The notes beneath the pieces were generated by a model that did not search any database, had not been told where the DNA came from, and was given only the letters and a program-made list of their open reading frames with translations. Shown here piece by piece: positions 11,091-22,003 of a stretch of DNA of 64,000 nucleotides. Both the position numbers and the translations under genes were made by a program. The stretch is from Epiperipatus broadwayi (taxonomy: Eukaryota > Onychophora > Udeonychophora > Euonychophora > Peripatidae): NCBI GenBank assembly GCA_028023455.1, contig JAQFVV010006216.1, positions 2,268,445-2,332,444 on the forward strand. Direction: 5' to 3'. Numbering within the stretch: the first letter of the stretch is position 1; the number at the start of each line of letters is the position of its first letter.

Positions 11091-11834
11091 TGTAATACTG
11101 TAAGCTTACAGATCATCAACATTAAACATGCGAACGTTCGTTTTCAAATGAGGTAAGTTTGACTTTCTCTATATATATTAAGTGAACATATAATAATAAA
11201 TTAAGAAATATGTGCTTTGTTCCAACTTAAAGAAAGAATTATAGAAAATAGCTTAAATTGTTTTATAAATACAACTCTGACGCATAGTTGCACTCTTACA
11301 TGAATGTGTATACTGATGTTATATATATATGTATCGGAATGACTGGGTCGTATGTTTGAGATATTAATATATATGTGTATTAATAAATATTAGAATTTTA
11401 AGCTATAATTTGTGTATTTATTTGAATTACGAGATTCTAATGATTTCACGGTTATTATTTATAAAAGCTTACTGATATTCATTACCGTATATCTCTAAAA
11501 GAAATAAAATAATAAGATTCGTAGGGCAGATAAGGAAATTATAAAATATATAAATGACGTTTCTTTGTAACATAACCTCAGCTTCATTCTCCTGATAGAC
11601 ATTGTCTCCCAGACCTTGAGACTGAGTTAGTCTGGATAAGGTACCCAAAAAAGGTTCACTGGAACCCTTTTTTTGTTTTCGAGAGGTATAATTTTTATTA
11701 ATTGATAAAATTGGCACTTGAGATCGGAATTATTACATACTCATGAATATACCTACTTGAAGCTCGGGTAATAACCTGTTCTCACTCAAATTCTTAGGAT
11801 AGGATTACGGGTAGACTGTTTATATACATATATA
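11091..11834. other. Non-coding sequence with moderate GC
   Basis: It contains the perfect palindrome cgaacgttcg (about 11,133-11,142) and an 82-codon reverse-strand frame (11,469-11,717) that matches nothing I know. It has no clear feature otherwise. Confidence 0.4.
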
Positions 11835-11989
11835 TTTATATATAACCAGTCGTATATAGTGTGACCATTGCTTTTATGAGCTTGTATTTACAAATATATA
11901 ATATAGAGAATGTACCAATAGCTCAAACAAGCACTTAATTCATAAGTACAGTAAGAGAAAATATTTAAAATCTCTATCCACATCTGCCA

Positions 11990-12037
11990 GACCAATTGTT
12001 TTTGAGCTTTTGGCTCATCTCAGTAAGGAGTTAGAAT
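11990..12037 (-). ncRNA. Decayed hammerhead ribozyme, reverse strand
   Basis: On the reverse strand, actccttaCTGAGATGAGCC is followed by aaaa, GCTCAAAAAC and aattGGTC. It aligns with the complete hammerhead at 42.6 kb: the stem I remnant actcct, a CUGA box disrupted by extra bases, a stem II hairpin GAGC/GCTC, a GAAAC box changed to AAAAC, and the terminal GGUC. The core changes should abolish cleavage. Confidence 0.5.
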
Positions 12038-12109
12038 ATTCAGACACTAAATCCAAAACAGTACCTCAAAACCCAGCACTTATTTAATATATAATATTTA
12101 AGTAGAAAC

Positions 12110-12188
12110 GCTGAAATTTTTGGACATGAAAATGTCTTTAACTCCAGCTATCTAAGTTCAATAGCTGTATGGGACTGAACCAAATTCA
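12110..12188 (+). repeat. Left arm of an inverted repeat of about 80 bp
   Basis: It pairs with 12,304-12,386 with only a few mismatches. The core is ctgaaatttttggacatgaa on this arm. The loop is about 115 bp. Confidence 0.9.
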
Positions 12189-12303
12189 GATCTACTATAT
12201 ATTAATAGCTTTAGCATTGCCAAAGCCTTAATGGTAAAATTATAATAATCAAAAAAGCAAGTGTCATATATAGTGTAACATTGCTTTTAATATATGGTAC
12301 ATT

Positions 12304-12386
12304 TGAATTTGGTTCAGTCCCATATAGCTACTTAACTTAGATAACTGGAGTTAAAGACATTTTCATGTCCAAAAATTTCAGAGCTT
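12304..12386 (-). repeat. Right arm of the inverted repeat
   Basis: It is the near-exact reverse complement of 12,110-12,188. It starts tgaatttggttcagtcccat. Confidence 0.9.
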
Positions 12387-12559
12387 CTACTAGTCATATT
12401 CATTTTTAAATTCTCTTTAATCTTAAATGTCAATGATTCTGAATCATTAATTCTGTGGCATATTTTTTACTATTCATTTACATACTTTTACAAATGATTT
12501 TTTTTTTCTATAATATAGGCTTTTTTCCATACCTGAACTCCTATATGTAATACAGAGAG

Positions 12560-12790
12560 GGTTTAAATACAGACTTTCACATGATCCTCAACCACCCATG
12601 ATATCTCATACTGCGATACACTTGATCACACACATGTTGAAAAGATAAATAATTACCAATATACATACTTTGTGCTAAACCATCACTCATCAGTTGGTCC
12701 AGATTATCATCTCTACACATATATACAATCAAAGCTCAGCTTATATTAAGATAGCCATTTTTCATACTTTAATGGACAGGCTTCAAACCA
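12560..12790 (+). repeat. Dispersed repeat, copy 1 (second copy at 58.56-58.78 kb)
   Basis: Shared blocks are atgttgaaaa.ataaat, atatacaatc..agctcagctt (tgtgctcagttt in the other copy), atattaaga.agc and actttaatggacaggctt. Identity is perhaps three quarters over about 230 bp in the same orientation. The repeat is unclassified. A 100-codon frame overlapping its right side is not recognisable. Confidence 0.7.
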
Positions 12791-13600
12791 CTCCACCCCA
12801 CAACTCCTCAGCTGTCCATTTCATTGAAAATCTGATGATGAAATGCTCAAAACCCACCATAGTGCTAATCTTCTCATCCTACCCATGTTGCCCACAAGTC
12901 ACTTTGACTCCTCATGTACAGGACATAATCCATTTACATACATATACGAGAGATGGGCAGATCTTAAAGCACTATATTTTGAAATATGAATTATAAAGTA
13001 AAAATTATTAAATATCATTAAATCAAAATTATAAATTTTTCTCTTTTAAAAAAACTAATTTACATAGTTAATGTTCCAATGTATTTACATTAGAGCAGCA
13101 AAAGTCATTCCATAATGATTTGTTATTACTTGAAACTTTTTGGTGTTTCATTTTCAATCTCTGAGTTAGATATTATAAAATATACTTTGATTTTCATAAT
13201 CCTCAACTCCTACACTGTTATTTTGCTGTGAAAAGTACCTAATTTAGTCAATGAATATTATATAAAAATGACAACAGACATCCATAAGACATTTTTAACT
13301 AATTAGCCTTTATTCATGTAAACGAAAGTTATACAGAGCATCCATCTAGTCACTAATTTATTTCCAATGATGTGAAAAATTCTACATTCTAAAATAATTT
13401 AAGTAAAGTAACCAGTAAATAAATATAACACTTCCTTTCTTTTATTATTAAACGGAGATTGATTGTGAAAGTTTAGTAGTTACAGCAAAACTCCCAACTG
13501 CTTACATCAACATAACTGATCAAAAGTGAAGACAGGATCACAATTGATAAATTCATATATGATTCTTTGAAAAACAACTAAAAATGCATTAAAATTGCAA
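12791..13600. other. AT-rich sequence with no gene
   Basis: Nothing recognisable. Confidence 0.5.
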
Positions 13601-14180
13601 TATCTCTTTCTGAAAATATCTTTTCAACACAATGATTATTACAAAATATTAAAAGTGACAAAAAACCAGACTATGTTGCATGAGAGTGGCATGATGAAAA
13701 GGTAGTTTTCAACCCAAGCATGAAATTTCAGGGGCTTTATATTTCTAAATCATCTGATAAATGAAAGTTCATAAAATACACACAAAAAGAGAGAGGATGT
13801 TTTAAATTTCTGTACTAATGGATGATTGTGATATGATAAAATTGAGAAGAATATACTGATAAAGCCAAAATACTGAAAATATTTCTTTAGTGCAATGATT
13901 AGTCAGTTCTCCTTAAAGTGCTAAATGCAGATATAAATAACTTCCTACCCTGAGACCATATGAGTATGCATAGTGAGAGAAGATGGTCTGAGTTTCTGTG
14001 CTAATAAAAAAATCACTGCAGTGCAATGATTATTCAATCTTTCATAAGATGTTAAAAATGAATAAAAACTATTTCCTACCATGTGTAAAATTGATATAAT
14101 GGACAAGTATTGAGTTGTCAACATAAGCATGAAAATTCAAATGTTTGACACCTCTAGCTCAATTGATAAAAACAAACTAA
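13600..14180. repeat. Diverged direct duplication of about 400 bp
   Basis: Two landmarks recur in the same order: caatgattatt at about 13,630 and 14,022, and caac(cc)aagcatgaaattca at about 13,711 and 14,119. An extra copy of the first landmark (gcaatgattagtca) at 13,893 suggests a shorter sub-repeat. The copies are old. Confidence 0.55.
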
Positions 14181-14472
14181 AACAAAATAGTCTTTACTAT
14201 TGTTTCAACACTTCCAAATATTGTATTAAAAATATTTATCAAATATCTAAAATATTATAATAAACAATTAATTTAATATCACACTGAATATAATCAGCAG
14301 CTATTATATGAGCCTGTTTTGCACTTTAGAGATCTAGTTTAGAATCCAAAGAGCTATCATGGTATAATTGAACTCTAGAAAAAACTCATATCCCTTCAGA
14401 AGGTTTCCAAAGATAAATAATTGAAAAACTGTAGTGTAATAAAATTCATACACAAAAAAAAAATCTAACAAT

Positions 14473-14634
14473 ATGCAAATTAATTTTAAAATAAGCATCT
14501 TTTGCCTGTGAAAAAAATAAAACAGTATATATAAATTTTAATTTTACTGTATAATTATGCAAATTGATTTTAAACAAGCATCTTCTATCAGAAAAATATG
14601 ACATGATATATCATTTTAATTTTGCTGTATAGTT
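14473..14634. repeat. Tandem duplication, about 80-bp unit
   Basis: Units begin atgcaaatt(a/g)attttaaa at 14,475 and 14,557. Both contain aagcatctt and end attttaattttactgtat-like sequence. Confidence 0.8.
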
Positions 14635-14920
14635 TAACTCTACAGCCAAATAATATAATTAGCTTTTTTGTATATTATTGAAATATACAATTCCATATAA
14701 GGTAGATAAACTAATATCTAGACTCTTTTAAAATTTAGTCATCATGAGTATATTAAATACAAGACTTTTCAAATTTGGATTGCATATCATTAAAGTTAAA
14801 CAATTTATTGTACCATTATAGTTGTAGTTTCATCAAACTTTTCTCTATGTGATATAAATTTTTTCTATTGTAAATATATTAATATTTGTTTATTGATTGC
14901 TATTAATAAAGAAGGATTTT

Positions 14921-14951
<31 letters not shown>

Positions 14952-16445
14952 GATAAACTAAAATAAACTATTTGTATTTTTTTTAATAATTTTTAATAGA
15001 AGTTTTAGCAAAGAAAAAAAAAATTGAAGAAATTGTAAAGTTATATTTTATAAACAAAAATAAAATTATTTTGGTTCTTTAATCACCTACAGCAACAATG
15101 TGGTATAGAAATATTCATATTACCAATGATATTTCATACTGTTCCTAAAAAGTATTTATTTTACATAAATATCATTTCAAATTTGTTTTTTGTTTTTTTG
15201 TTTTTATTATAAGCATTATTTACAATGCGTATTAAAATATTTGCATAAAATATAAATGTAAATCACAAAAATAAAGAAAGAAAATTGTTTTTGTTTAATT
15301 GAATTTGGTTGACTGCTTTTTTTTATAATCAGTTATTATAATAAAATAAATTTGTTTTTATTGTTATTGCCATTAGTTATGATAAATTTTATAATAGTTG
15401 TCTTAAAATGTATAAGAAAAATAGCAATCATTTGCAAAATATGGAAAAAATTTACTGCTTTTTGCACTATAATTGATATGAGATACTGCTCCATCTGTAA
15501 AAAGCAACATAAAATTTATATTATGCACACTAATTTCAAACTAATTTGATTTTACAAAATAGACATATCTAGGAAGATAATGAAATGGGCATTTGTTTAC
15601 TTTAAAAAATAATATTAAATTAAGGCAATGACATCACACACCATACTACTTATAGTCATTAAGAGTTAAAAAATTGTAAAGTATTTTTCCTTTCTAAAAA
15701 AAAAAACTTTGACTTTAAATCTTATTTAACTATTTCATAAAAGTTAACATAACTGCTGGTCATTCATTTGAAATTAAAATTTCTTTGTTTCATTTTTAAA
15801 ATTGCAGAAAAAACAAATGCAATATACATGTGTCAATACCATCATTCTCTGCAATTCAAGCTTCTTTTTAAAATGGTATACAGCTTGTTAAAAGCAAATA
15901 GAATTCTATTTTTTATTAATATTTCTAATAAGTTCTTTTTTTTTCTATTCAATTTATTAGATTGTATAGACAAACAAAGACATGAATGACTCAATGCCCA
16001 GAGTTAATAATAAAATGCATTTAACATGCTTAAATGATTTTGCAATTTCGAGGTCTTCAGCCTGAAAATAAATGTAACACATATATTTTATGTAAGTATT
16101 CAGTTTTAAATTTTTTTATTATTTAATTTTTATTATTTTTAATTTTTTATCATTTGATAATTGTATAATTTATTGATGTGCTTGTACTAGTGTGTCTGAA
16201 ATAATCAAATATAATGAAAATAGTGATTAATGTACAATGTAATTTTGGGACTGTGATCCAAGCTTGAGACAACCTTGTTTTATGTCTAATGATTCTCAAA
16301 AGGTTTAATAATTTATTAGTGGGTCTATATTTGTATTAGTGTGTTTTTACTTGAATGTCTGTGTTTGTATAACATGTTATGATTTGCACTATAAAATTAC
16401 GCTATTATAGAGCAGTGCAATGTAAATTTTAAGGCTGATTTTCAG
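14635..16445. other. AT-rich sequence with no gene
   Basis: It contains an (AAT)n microsatellite at about 14,924-14,947 and many A/T runs. Small frames here (for example 15,352-15,549) are low-complexity and not convincing. Confidence 0.5.
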
Positions 16446-16900
16446 ATGCACAGAAAGGTTGCAGTTGATGAAGCTATCATAAAATTTACTGGGGTTAGGA
16501 CCAAGTAAAAATATAAACTAAATCAATAAAGAAAGGTTTCAAGGGGTGTCATGTGTGGTGATAGCCACAATGGTTATGTATACCATATGAAATTGTCTGC
16601 AGGCAAAGAATCAAATCCAGGTTATTTCTTATGCCTTGGTACTCATACTGTGGAGTCAGTAGTTTTGCCATATCTTGCATCACATTATTTTCAAGTCTAG
16701 AGATAATAAATGAGCTATATGTAAATAAATTATATCTCTGTGGGATAATAAATATAATAAGATAGTATCACTGGTGTGCACAAAAAATATAAAATGAAGA
16801 GAGGACACTCATTTTATCACTGATACTGACAATAGCCTTCAACTTCTAGTTTTGAATACACAAGAAGCCAATTGCCATGATTACAAATGCATATCCACCT
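16446..16900 (+). pseudogene. piggyBac transposase catalytic-domain relic
   Basis: The frame from 16,446 reads HRKVAVDEAIIKFTG, matching the piggyBac (DDE_Tnp_1_7) segment around the first catalytic Asp. After two in-frame stops in a lysine-rich stretch it reads GVMCGDSHNGYVYHMKLSAG, which matches the segment with the second catalytic Asp. The remainder is weaker: SLWDNKYNKIVSL and FITDTDNSLQLL in shifted frames. The N-terminus and the cysteine-rich C-terminus are not visible. The start coincides with ttttcag/atg, which could be a splice acceptor of the original gene. This family could have mobilised the TTAA-flanked MITEs at 22, 34.5 and 49 kb, but relatedness is not shown. Confidence 0.65.
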
Positions 16901-17550
16901 TCTGAAAATAAATTTATTTTGAATCTTTTATTATGGTGAATCTTATTTTATAGATACCTTGAGATTTTTTAACTTTTGAAGTACAAGATGAAGAATTTTT
17001 ATGCTACTACATTGTAAGTTCTGAAGCTATGGATTATCTCAAGTAAGAACTATTATATATGGTTTGAATGACAATTTTGTGAGGAATATAAAGAAATTAT
17101 CATTGAAGATATCAACAAACAATAAAGTAATCATTTTTTTTAGATATTGAAATTTTTTTTTTTTCCCTTAATTTTTATCTTGGCTTTATCCCCCCCCCCC
17201 CCAGTTTTTCTAGTTTTTATTATTAAAACTGAAGTTATTGTGAAAATTGGTCTCAAATCTTTTTTTTTAAATGCAATGGGTGCCAAATACCTGAACAGAT
17301 TAATCTAAGATGAAGTCAAATAATATTTGTTTAACCATCTACTTTTAAAAATGACTTTGAAATCTTGATTTCTAATAGAAAAATGCAAGGAAGAAAAAAA
17401 ATTGTAAGTTAACCTATTTGATGCTTGAATATCACAGCAACATATAGACATAAAAAAATATCAGAATATAACACCTTGCTTTACACTCACTCTATTCATA
17501 TCACGGATTTTTCAAAACATTTCTGTTTACATAATGTAAGTATATATATA
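16901..17550. other. AT-rich sequence with homopolymers
   Basis: No gene. A run of 13 C lies at 17,190-17,202 after a T-rich tract. It could mimic a polypyrimidine tract, but no exon follows. Confidence 0.5.
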
Positions 17551-18062
17551 ATCATTAAATTGAGTCAATAATTAGACAAATTCAATATCAATAACAATCA
17601 ACAACCTCAATCTGTTGTCAAGGCAACCTCCTTTAACAATTAAGGTGAAATCCCACCTTTATTTATGGTCCAATATATTTATAGAGGCACTAAAGATTGC
17701 AACTTGACCACAGAGATTGAAATTATTGATACAAAGAAGTTTAAATAAACCTCCTTAAACAAATCAATATAACCTTTTCTGAATACTGACTAATAAATAG
17801 TCAATTATAATCATACAAACTGCAATTATAATTTTAAAATTGCACCCAAAGTATTACTTAAATAATAAGTGCAATAATGCTCAAGACTAAATGGATTTAT
17901 AAGTAATCATTAAAACCAGTCAACACTTAGACAATTCTAATATTAATAACAATCAACAATATCAACCTGTTGTCATGTCAACCTCCTTCTAACAATAAAG
18001 ATGGAATCCCACCTTTATTTATGATACACTATATTTATATAGATATTAAAGATTTCAAAACA
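17551..18062. repeat. Two direct repeats of about 155-160 bp, 354 bp apart
   Basis: Copies are at about 17,551-17,705 and 17,905-18,062. Shared blocks are aataacaatcaacaa, caacctcctt, aatcccacctttatttatg and tattaaagatt. The second copy runs directly into the left inverted flank of the PLE at 18.05 kb, so these may be tandem PLE terminal sequences. Confidence 0.8.
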
Positions 18063-18299
18063 GAGTTTAAATATATTGAATACAATAAATGAGTATACTT
18101 TTGATGCATGTGCATCAGAATCATGGTTATTCTACTGAGGATATCCATTTTTTGCTAATTTGAATGCTGCTAGTTGTTATGCTTCATTACATATTCAATT
18201 TATGCAATGAACCATGCCTCTTTAATCTTATGTTTCCTATTGTTTCTTTTCTTCATACATTATTTTAATAATACTAGGATCAAAACTGTGTCCATGTTC
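18052..18299 (-). repeat. Left arm of the PLE inverted duplication
   Basis: It pairs with 18,739-18,985 at roughly 85 percent identity by eye. The arm encodes FYNHEKEHGHSFDP, the C-terminal GIY-YIG region. Confidence 0.85.
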
Positions 18300-18720
18300 T
18301 TTTTCATGATTGTAAAATATTAATGTATTAGTTGAATCAATCTTTGCTTTTTATATACATCAAGCTGTGTTGTGCTATTATTGGTTTCACATTCACTTTG
18401 GTTTCACTGTAGTTGGTGTATGATTAGTACTTTTGGCTGCATCTTATAGCATATATCATATTAGGCCAAGACAATTTGTTTATTTTGTCCTTTGTACTAT
18501 TAATTAGTCTATTTAAATTGATAGGCATTCTAAATCCCACATTAAATTTATCAGCACCGATCTTTTTAATTTTATTTCCAATGTGTGGTAAATATGGTAG
18601 TGCTATCCAACTTTTGTTATTCCTTATATTCTCAGTTCTGTTTAAAATATTTCTTTTAAATTGTTCTATGTGTTTGTGTATATAAGTTGCAAATCTAAAA
18701 ACAAGAATAACACAACACAC
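18100..18720 (-). pseudogene. PLE C-terminal region with GIY-YIG domain, reverse strand
   Basis: From 18,720 the reverse strand reads FKRNILNRTENIRNNKSWIA and LPYLPHIGNKI, a block typical of the PLE linker between reverse transcriptase and endonuclease. FNVGFRMPINLNRLINSTKD and the GIY strand MIYAIRCSQKY follow. The frame then stops. The YIG strand and catalytic helix are not clear, but IFYNHEKEHGHSFDPSI downstream is the usual later GIY-YIG block and includes a conserved His. Several stops follow. The copy is 5'-truncated and dead. Confidence is high for PLE family membership and lower for exact limits. Confidence 0.75.
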
Positions 18721-18738
18721 CTTAATATATAAAAAAAC

Positions 18739-18985
18739 AACATGGATGCAGTTTTGATCCTAATATTATTAAAATAATGTATGAAAAAAAAATGATAGGA
18801 AACATAAGATTAAAGAGGAATAGTTCATTGCACTAAATGAATACATAATAAACCAAAGATCTAACAGTATTCAAATTAGCAAAAAAATGGGTCTTCTCAG
18901 TAGAATAACCTGGATTAAGACGCACAAACATCGAAAGTATACTCATTAATTTCATTCAATATATCTAAACTCTGTTTTGATATTT
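18739..18985 (+). repeat. Right arm of the PLE inverted duplication
   Basis: It starts catggatgcagttttgatcc, is oriented opposite to the left arm, and ends tctgttttgatatt. It has its own mutations, so the duplication is not recent. Confidence 0.85.
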
Positions 18986-20741
18986 TATATTATTATTAAT
19001 ACCGACAAAGTATCAAGATATTTATGTACATATATATATAATGTATTCTATAAGAGGAGTCAAATTCCATTTAAATCTTATTAATATTATTTATATTAAA
19101 CTTTTCCCCTCAGTTATTCGTCATTTCAAAACTTGTGGACTTTTTTTAGAACTAATTAATTACAACAAAAAAGAAACTCCTATATATATGGAATTACAAA
19201 CTTGTTTTAAATAAAATTAATGCAGTTTTTTATTTTTTTATTTTTTTTTTCAAAAAATAAAATATAACTCATTTCCCTCAAAAGAATTTTAAAGAATTTA
19301 ATTTTACAAGCACCCTAATTCAAATATATGTGCGTGCGCGCATGCGTACGTGGAAAGTACAATTTCAAAATATGTACTCATTGGAAATCCATTTTCGCTG
19401 AAAATAAAAGGAATGTCCACAATGTTTGGGGGAAAAAATTAAAACTTCCAGTGTTATATAATTCTCAAATCTCAACAATGCAGAAAAAGCTTTCAACTTT
19501 TATTTGAATTTTAAAAAAAACTAAAAGTTCAATCATGAATAGAAAGTGAAAAAAAAGCTATTTACTTTAGTGCAAAGTTAACAAAAATGGCTTTAACAAA
19601 TTACAGTCTTTAAATGAATCTTTAACAATAACTTGGAGATCAATATTGTCTTAATCAAATAATATATATGTATGTTTAAAATTCAAAATCCTTTAAAAGC
19701 TGTTTTTAAATTCCTTGAATATACATAGTCTATAAAGTGAATATAATAATACTAACATCGAATAAATGAATATACAAAATTGAAAAGAAGTAGAAAAAAT
19801 GAATGTCCCTACAGACTGACAAATCAATTTAGATCCATTGACAATAGTATTCATTTTGTTAATATCAATGTTTTTATCTAATTTGTTAGAAAAAATATGC
19901 GTGTTTAAATAAATACTAAATTCTTATATAAATTTTTAACACTAGGGTTTAAAAATTCTAAACACTATTTTCTACATATACAATTTGAAGCGTTTTATGG
20001 GGCATAGAAAAGCACATAAGCAAGTTATGTCTACAATGTGGTATTTAAATTGGAACTAGTTGAAATTCTTTTCAATAAGACCACAACTAAAATGGATATC
20101 TAAATATCCTTAATTAGAAAGCAAAACAGAAATCACCTGTAAATTGGCAAGCAAGCTTGTTGAGTACTGCTGCCTTCTTAACTATTACTCTATTTAAAAA
20201 TAAATAAATGAATAATAAATCTTTTTTAAATTCATAATAGAATTAGAAAGATTTTTACACTGCAGTGATATATTTATTTAAAAGGGCGTTTATCTTACTT
20301 ATATAGTATATTCAATTGAAGTTATATATATATTCTCAATAATCATCTATTCACAGCAAGTCTACCTCCATCAGGTATCCATAACTCTTTTTTACTGTAA
20401 ATATTTATAAATATTTCATTTTAAAAATTATCTACTAATTTCATTTTTTCTTTCCCCTTCAATATTAATTTTTTTATAGTTTCCTTTACAGAAACCTTGT
20501 CATTTTACCATCTCTAAGAACATAAACTTTTAATTTCCTTGTTTTTTTTTTCAATAAATATTTTCTCTTATTTCTTTAAATGTCATTTTCTAATTAATAA
20601 GATTGTATATATATATATGATATTTTTAAATCATAATAAAAATACAAATAAACAATTGTTAAATGTCTAGATTGTGATGGTTATCAACTAAACTTATGTG
20701 AATGAGAAGCAGATGTCATGTGATATTACAGGACCTGTATA
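18986..20741. other. AT-rich sequence; one alternating purine-pyrimidine run
   Basis: No gene is visible. At 19,326-19,349 there is tatgtgcgtgcgcgcatgcg followed by tacg, a long alternating purine-pyrimidine CpG-rich run of the kind that favours Z-DNA. At 20,133-20,190 a slightly GC-richer patch (ggcaagcaagcttgttgagt) is unassigned. Confidence 0.5.
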
Positions 20742-21060
20742 TTTCAATATTAGCTGATTTATTTAATATAAAATCATTAAATTGATTTATAAAATTTGCC
20801 TTCTTAATTTTCTTCTTTCTACAGCATTTTTCTTCATGTAATAATTTTATGTGAAGTGAATTGAAGTTAAATTTATAATTACAAAATTTTTTCATGTTCA
20901 GTCAAATTTATAATTACAAAAATTTTTCATGTTCAAAGAAAACTCAAGCAGTATTAGACTGATTATTTGTAGCATATTTTGTGTAGTTATGAATATCTGG
21001 TGTTCAGTTAATCTTTTTTCTAAAGAACAACTTGATTCAAAAAAGTAATGTTATTAAATT
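20742..21060 (-). pseudogene. PLE GIY-YIG fragment, reverse strand
   Basis: Read on the reverse strand across frames: ESSCSLEKRLTEHQIF (the YIG-side helix), then FFEHEKF, NYKFNFNSLHIKLLHEEK, KKKIKKANFINQFND and NKSANIEI. Residue by residue this parallels the fragment at 24,963-25,349, so both belong to one PLE subfamily. A 35-bp tandem duplication (20,869-20,903 and 20,904-20,938) has doubled the segment encoding HEKF.NYKF. Stops are present. Confidence 0.75.
20869..20938. repeat. 35-bp tandem duplication inside a PLE fragment
   Basis: The unit aaatttataattacaaaa(t/a)t is repeated at 20,869 and 20,904 with few differences. It inserts extra residues into the GIY-YIG relic. Confidence 0.9.
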
Positions 21061-21079
21061 ATTTATGATGCAAAAAATC

Positions 21080-21310
21080 ATATATAGATGAGTCAATATA
21101 TCATTTCGAAAAAAGATTAAATAATCACTAGGCAATCTATAACTACAAAAAATACAACAAATATTTGGTCTAATACTAGTTTTCTTTGACTAAAATAAAA
21201 TCTTGTAACATTAAATTTAATTTCAATTTAGATTATATAAAAATATTACAAATAAAAAAATTAAGAAGGCAATTCTTGTAAATTATTTTAATTTTCAATA
21301 ATATATAGAT
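21080..21310 (+). pseudogene. PLE GIY-YIG fragment, forward strand, head to head with its neighbour
   Basis: The forward strand reads DESIYHFEKRLNNH, then after stops KSCNIKFNFNLDYIKIL and, in another frame, IKKAILVNYFNF. It is the same segment as the reverse-strand copy at 20,742-21,060, so the two form a diverged inverted duplication with a centre near 21,070. It is fully decayed. Confidence 0.65.
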
Positions 21311-22003
21311 AATTTGTGAAGACTGACACAATTTCTAGAAAATCATCTATACCTCATCCACATAATATTACAATCTCAGAAATCAAAAGTACTTCTGTAT
21401 AAAATATATTATAACACTTTATTTGTACTGCTATTATAATTTAAAAGTATATGGTATTAAGCAGAATAAACTTTTAGCAAATAACATATTGATATATTTT
21501 ATCAGATGAACACAACAATGTTGATAATGAAGTTGATCACCTGAAGACTACATCAATCAGTGATTGTCACTATGTAATAGATGACCAACTGCTGAACTAA
21601 AGAATCAATATTAGTAGTCGTAACAAAAAATTTTTTCATCCAGCAAAATATTTAGCAATAAGTAGATCATTTCTAAAGCAACCCATCATGACTGGTTTAC
21701 GTATCATGATTACTTGAAATATGATCTTTTAATGAATTAATACTGATAAAATGATTCTGTTCCCCTAACAACAATCACTCTTACTCATTCATTTGAATAA
21801 GCCATATAAAAAAAAAAATAACTGATTAGTAAATATCAACTTTCTTGGCTTTGAGGGTAAAAATGCCTCTATACTTTCTAGAGGTCAACTTCTGAATTTG
21901 AGGAACTAATTTATTTATTTATGTTATACATTCAATGATCTATTGTAATAATTTCTTGCAATCTAGTATAGCATGGGAGGCATTTAAAACTCTTTTCTAT
22001 GTA
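21311..22003. other. Non-coding sequence; weak exon candidate at 21,505-21,600
   Basis: After tattttatcag at about 21,504 a forward frame encodes HNNVDNEVDHLKTTSISDCH and VIDDQLLN, then a stop. The composition is protein-like, but the frame is short and unrecognised. Nothing else is visible. Confidence 0.4.

Larger units (their letters stand above)
11835..12390. mobile_element. Old fold-back element related to the hammerhead-bearing insertion at 42 kb
   Basis: Several landmarks are shared with 42,153-42,714: gcttgtatttacaaatat, aatagctc.aaacaagc, a decayed hammerhead segment, and the block gttcagtcccatat ... ggagttaaagacat. In this copy the last block occurs twice, in opposite orientations (12,110-12,188 and 12,304-12,386). 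This copy has diverged much more than the one at 42 kb. Confidence 0.7.
18052..18985 (-). mobile_element. Penelope-like element fragment with inverted flanks of about 245 bp
   Basis: The unit at 18,052-18,299 recurs in inverted orientation at 18,739-18,985. Both copies carry the end of a GIY-YIG coding region and its 3' flank; ttttgatcct.(a)tattattaaa and aacataagattaaagagg are shared. Between them lies the internal reverse-strand coding region. The result is one PLE 3' end facing an inverted second copy of the same 3' end. Confidence 0.75.

Noticed and set aside
18476-18685. Forward frame of 69 codons
   Set aside because: It is the antisense of the PLE linker coding region.
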